A DNA stretch of 64,000 nucleotides from Rhytidiadelphus loreus (Eukaryota; Streptophyta; Bryopsida; Hypnales; Hylocomiaceae): positions 8,685,501 to 8,749,500 of the forward strand of contig OX344762.1 of NCBI GenBank assembly GCA_947034895.1. Direction: 5' to 3'. Below, in pieces: positions 60,850 through 64,000 of the stretch. A program made the position numbers and the translations under genes. Every line of letters starts with the position of its first letter. Position 1 is the stretch's first letter. Below the pieces are notes generated by a model. It was given only the letters and a program-made list of their open reading frames with translations, did no database searches and was not told the DNA's origin.

Positions 60850-61095
60850 CCTAATCTAAGTTATCTTCCTTCTAATCTAATTTATCGTTTTTTCCTAATT
60901 TAATTTATCTTTTTCCCTAATTTAATTTATCTTTTTTTCTAATTTAATTTATCTTTTTTCCTAATTTATCTTCTGATTTAATTTATCTTTTTTCCCTAAT
61001 TTATCTCCTAATTTAATTTATCTTTTCTCTAATTTATCTCCTAATTTAATTTATCTTTTGTCCTAATTTAGCTTCTAGTTTAATTTATCTTTTAC
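60850..61095 (+). repeat. Tandem CTAATTTAATTTATCTTTT array
   Basis: About ten units of 17-25 bases built on CTAATTTAATTTATCTTTT, with variants CTAATTTATCTC. Confidence 0.85.
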
Positions 61096-62517
61096 TTCCT
61101 TCCCTAAGTCTTTATTACCTAAGGCAATTTTCGATTTGCTAATTTAACCCTAACTCCTAATTGGATTATTTTGTCCTAATCTAGTGTTTACTTCTTGGTT
61201 GAGTTCTAACCTTAACGGTTACTAATTCCTAGTCCTATCCTATCTTAGTCTAATTTGGTTGCTTTTATGGTCAACTTCTATGTATGAGATGGGTTTGGAT
61301 ACTTCTAGTCCTATCGATAAACTTCTATGTCTAAACTTAAGCCCCCCCCTAATTCCTATTTGCTAATCGAAATTAATCACTACCTAACAGAGTTTAGCAT
61401 AAATTAAAAGAAAAAACACCGGGGATTGGTTTACTGACTCACCTGATCGTTGTTGGCATGCGCGGCATTTTCCTCCATACCTCCAGCCGCGTGCTCGTAT
61501 TCCATAATGGACACGTATTTTGAAGTGGTCAAATGCCTACGGCTTAGTTGTGGAAAATATTACATTCTAGTACCCTACGGCATTCTCTCCTCTCCTTATC
61601 TCCCCTTTTCTTTTGCCTTGGTACTATTCCCACCAACCCCTTAATGGGGGTCTTACGCTATGACGCTAACTTCCTTGCAAACTCAACCCCCCCTCTTACG
61701 TTGTCATCTTTGCGTCATTCTAATCCCTCTTCTAATGGCCGTGGAAAGCTTTGGGGATTTCCGTGCACTCTAATCGAAGTGACTATGGATCGTCTCTCTC
61801 CTTCTCACTCCTATTTCAACCTCTTCTTCCTAATCTCCTACCATTCTTGTTTTGTCGTTTTGGTGGTGATGAGAGAGTGAGAGGTGCGTGTTTTGCAGGT
61901 GTGGCCGTGGAGATGTCGCCTCTATTCCTTCCTTCCCCTTTTCCCCGTTGACCTTAAGGGCCTTAGCTTCCTCCTAAGTCTCTCCTAATCCCAACTTTTA
62001 GTCCTTTCCTTCCCCCCTAATTACGGTTATGGGCTAGATTTTGTTTTGGGCTTCCCCTTTTCCTCTTTCCCTTTCCCCCTTTCCCCAAGCCCTGGACTCC
62101 CTGGACTCCCCCCCCCTTTTGCCCGCAGCGACCTCCCCAGTGCCCGTAGCGACGACCCCCGTACCCGGACGACCCTAGTGCCGACGACCCTCTAGTACTG
62201 AGCTCCCCCAGTCCGGCCCTGGTTGGCTGGTGTTAAGGGGGCTGGCTGGTGTTTGAGGGGGGCTGGCTGGTGTTTACGGGTAGGCTGGTTTTGTTTTTTG
62301 GGGGTGGTCTTCCCTAGGACTAGATTTTCTTTTCTAAAAAGGAACGGGTTTTTTTGTTGTCAACACAAAAGGAAAAGACCTTTCTATCTCTAACTCGGAC
62401 TGGGAACCGTCAACCACACCAAAAAAAGGAAAATCAACACACTTGTTTTGGGGGCTAAATTTTGGGCTTTCCCAAGAAGGTCTTAGGAACTAAACTTTGG
62501 ACCTAGAATACGTAGGA

Positions 62518-62669
62518 GTTCAAAGCTTCGCCGTAAGGTTGGTTTTGACACCAACTCTAAGGCTTGCAATGTTCCTAGGTTCAAAGCTCCGCCATCTGGG
62601 GCCTATTTTGACACACACTCTAAGACTGGGGTAAGTTGTAAGTTCAAAGCTTCGCCGCCTCACGGGCGG
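62518..62669 (+). repeat. About 62-bp tandem repeat, 2.5 units
   Basis: GTTCAAAGCTTCGCCG starts units at 62518, 62579 and 62642; each continues with TTTTGACAC and ACTCTAAG blocks, the last being partial. Confidence 0.75.
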
Positions 62670-63289
62670 TGGGGTCCATACACAAACAACACGGGAAGGG
62701 TGACTATGGTCAGGGTGTACACACGAGGCAACCGTACCCACAAAGTAAGCATAAACTAGGCAATACTTACACACTAAAGGCCCCCCAAAGCGGCATCGCC
62801 AAGGTACGGTGAGGGGTAACTTTAGGATTAGTACAAGACACACAAAAGCAAATGAAACCCGCTTGACTCGCAACAAGTACAAGGTAAGATGGAAAGACCT
62901 CAAAGGACCTTCAAAGAGCTTGAAATAGAACAACAAGGGGAGCCAAAAGTGCTCCGAAAACACCGTAGAGGTTTTTTGGCTTGAAACGCCAAAAATTCCA
63001 AGATCACTTGGACCCATGGACCCAAAACAAGTATTGGGGGTGTTTTGGGAGAGAGAAGGGCCCCCTTTTATAGGTTTCCAAGGGCCCACTCCCCCCCTCG
63101 ACGAGTAATGTCATCCATCCGGATTTTCATCCAAATTTGAGATTTTCACCTAATTTTGGGTTTTACGTTGGTCCTAACCTCTAACTTTTGGAGTTTAGCT
63201 CGGAATTGCAAATGGATTGCGCCAATGGCTTCAGAATGCCATTTTTAGCCTAAAGGACCCCTACCCCCTATTTCTATCACAAAAAACCC

Positions 63290-64000
63290 ATCGGAAACTA
63301 GTGCCAACTGGAGCCAATTAAAAGGGTAAAAACCTAACTTTTGGGGTTTACCTCTTGTGGCTTGGGTAACTAGCTAGGGTTGTTGGGGAGGCTCTAGGGA
63401 GTAAGAAAAGGCTCCTTGATGTCTTCATTCCGACTTCGTACGCTCCCGGGACGCCGGTCAACCCCGCAAAGATCCTGCCGTAATTATTAATTGGGGGGAT
63501 GTTGTCAGTTTCGGCTGCTTCCCGCTATTGGAACACCATGAAATTTGTCGGGGCGCGTTATTAACGTAAAAGATGCTAGTCTAATTTTTAGTGAGATTTT
63601 ACCGTGGCCTGGGTATTTTCCATGAATTTCCCAACGTGGCCTTTGGCGGTTGACTGCTCGGAAAAAGATCCTTTAGAGATCAGAAAAAACCGAGACTTTT
63701 TGGGGAACCTCTCATGGAGTCCCCCAAGCCACGTGCCAAGTCTTGGTCGATTCTGACACACAGTTGGTGGCGAGGTGGAGACTGACTTCGGTTGAATCAC
63801 CGACAGTCAGGGAATCTTTCACATGTGAGGGAATCTTGACGAATGGGTTTTGCCCTGGACATCCTGACATGTTCCAGATCTGAGAACACTATCCGACGGC
63901 TATGGATTCCTCCATGCGGCCTGTTTGGGACAAGTAACACCTGCAAGCTAACAATTTGGATTCTTAATGTTTCGTCGGTGGAATAGGGAAACTAGAACCT
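63290..64000 (-). repeat. Long repeat L, right copy, cut by the window end
   Basis: Reverse-complement partner of 54215-54930. The homology reaches the last base of the window, so the full length is unknown. Within the homologous part both copies carry small insertions and substitutions, so neither is a very recent duplicate. Confidence 0.75.

Larger units (their letters stand above)
60572..63289. other. C/T-rich, gene-free region with tandem repeats
   Basis: Composition changes sharply to long pyrimidine-rich stretches on the plus strand, with many CCTAA words. It includes the arrays at 60850-61095 and 62518-62669, and a GGCTGGCTGGTGTT run near 62222-62290. Minus-strand ORF 62520-63089 (189 codons) overlaps the second array and shows no known domain. 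It could be untranslated DNA of a large retroelement; no reverse transcriptase or gag motif was found. Confidence 0.45.

Noticed and set aside
62520..63089. 189-codon minus-strand ORF as a gene
   Set aside because: It overlaps the 62-base tandem repeat, has no recognisable domain and no splice or start context; kept only as part of the unassigned region.

Overview
The window is nuclear DNA of a plant-lineage eukaryote. The evidence is a split phototropin with two LOV domains and an AGC-VIII type kinase, a plant-type translation factor eEF1B-gamma, and a DUF707 gene of the plant type. All three genes have short GT-AG introns (roughly 80-400 bases), and the DNA between them is AT-rich and full of transposons. 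A resident piggyBac transposon, with no sign of seed-plant-specific features, makes me lean towards a non-seed streptophyte (bryophyte, lycophyte or streptophyte alga). That placement is inference; no ribosomal or organellar marker is present to fix it.

Layout. 1-2089: 3' part of an eEF1B-gamma gene (+), cut by the window start. 2090-8272: gene-free. 8273-13389: nested small transposons, with two copies of a TTAA-targeting non-autonomous piggyBac family inserted in copies of a second ~415-base element. 14319-15183: foldback elements. 16343-23513: a complete 7.17-kb piggyBac transposon flanked by TTAA, with its transposase on the minus strand broken by one TAG codon. 23518-32221: phototropin gene (+), leader and 19 coding exons that sum to exactly 1026 codons plus stop; the piggyBac insertion lies immediately upstream of the leader. 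36288-41241: DUF707 gene (-), 14 small coding exons that sum to 404 codons plus stop; most exons are too short to stand out as open reading frames. 44371-51330: more piggyBac-type non-autonomous elements. 55360-57549: a decayed hAT transposase (-). 58755-59446: a tandem array, a tRNA-like hairpin and a 100-base-arm foldback. 54215-54930 and 63290-64000: two inverted copies of an unidentified repeat.

Functional picture. The three host genes are unrelated in pathway: translation elongation, blue-light sensing, and a probable Golgi/endomembrane protein of unknown activity. The main story is transposon activity. One potentially autonomous piggyBac, four copies of a related short family with matching CCCCTAA-type ends and TTAA targets, and one degenerate candidate sit within 64 kb, so the large element or its relatives may have mobilised the short ones. 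No CRISPR array, rRNA gene or convincing functional tRNA gene was seen. All exon boundaries were read by eye from splice consensus, frame and family similarity.
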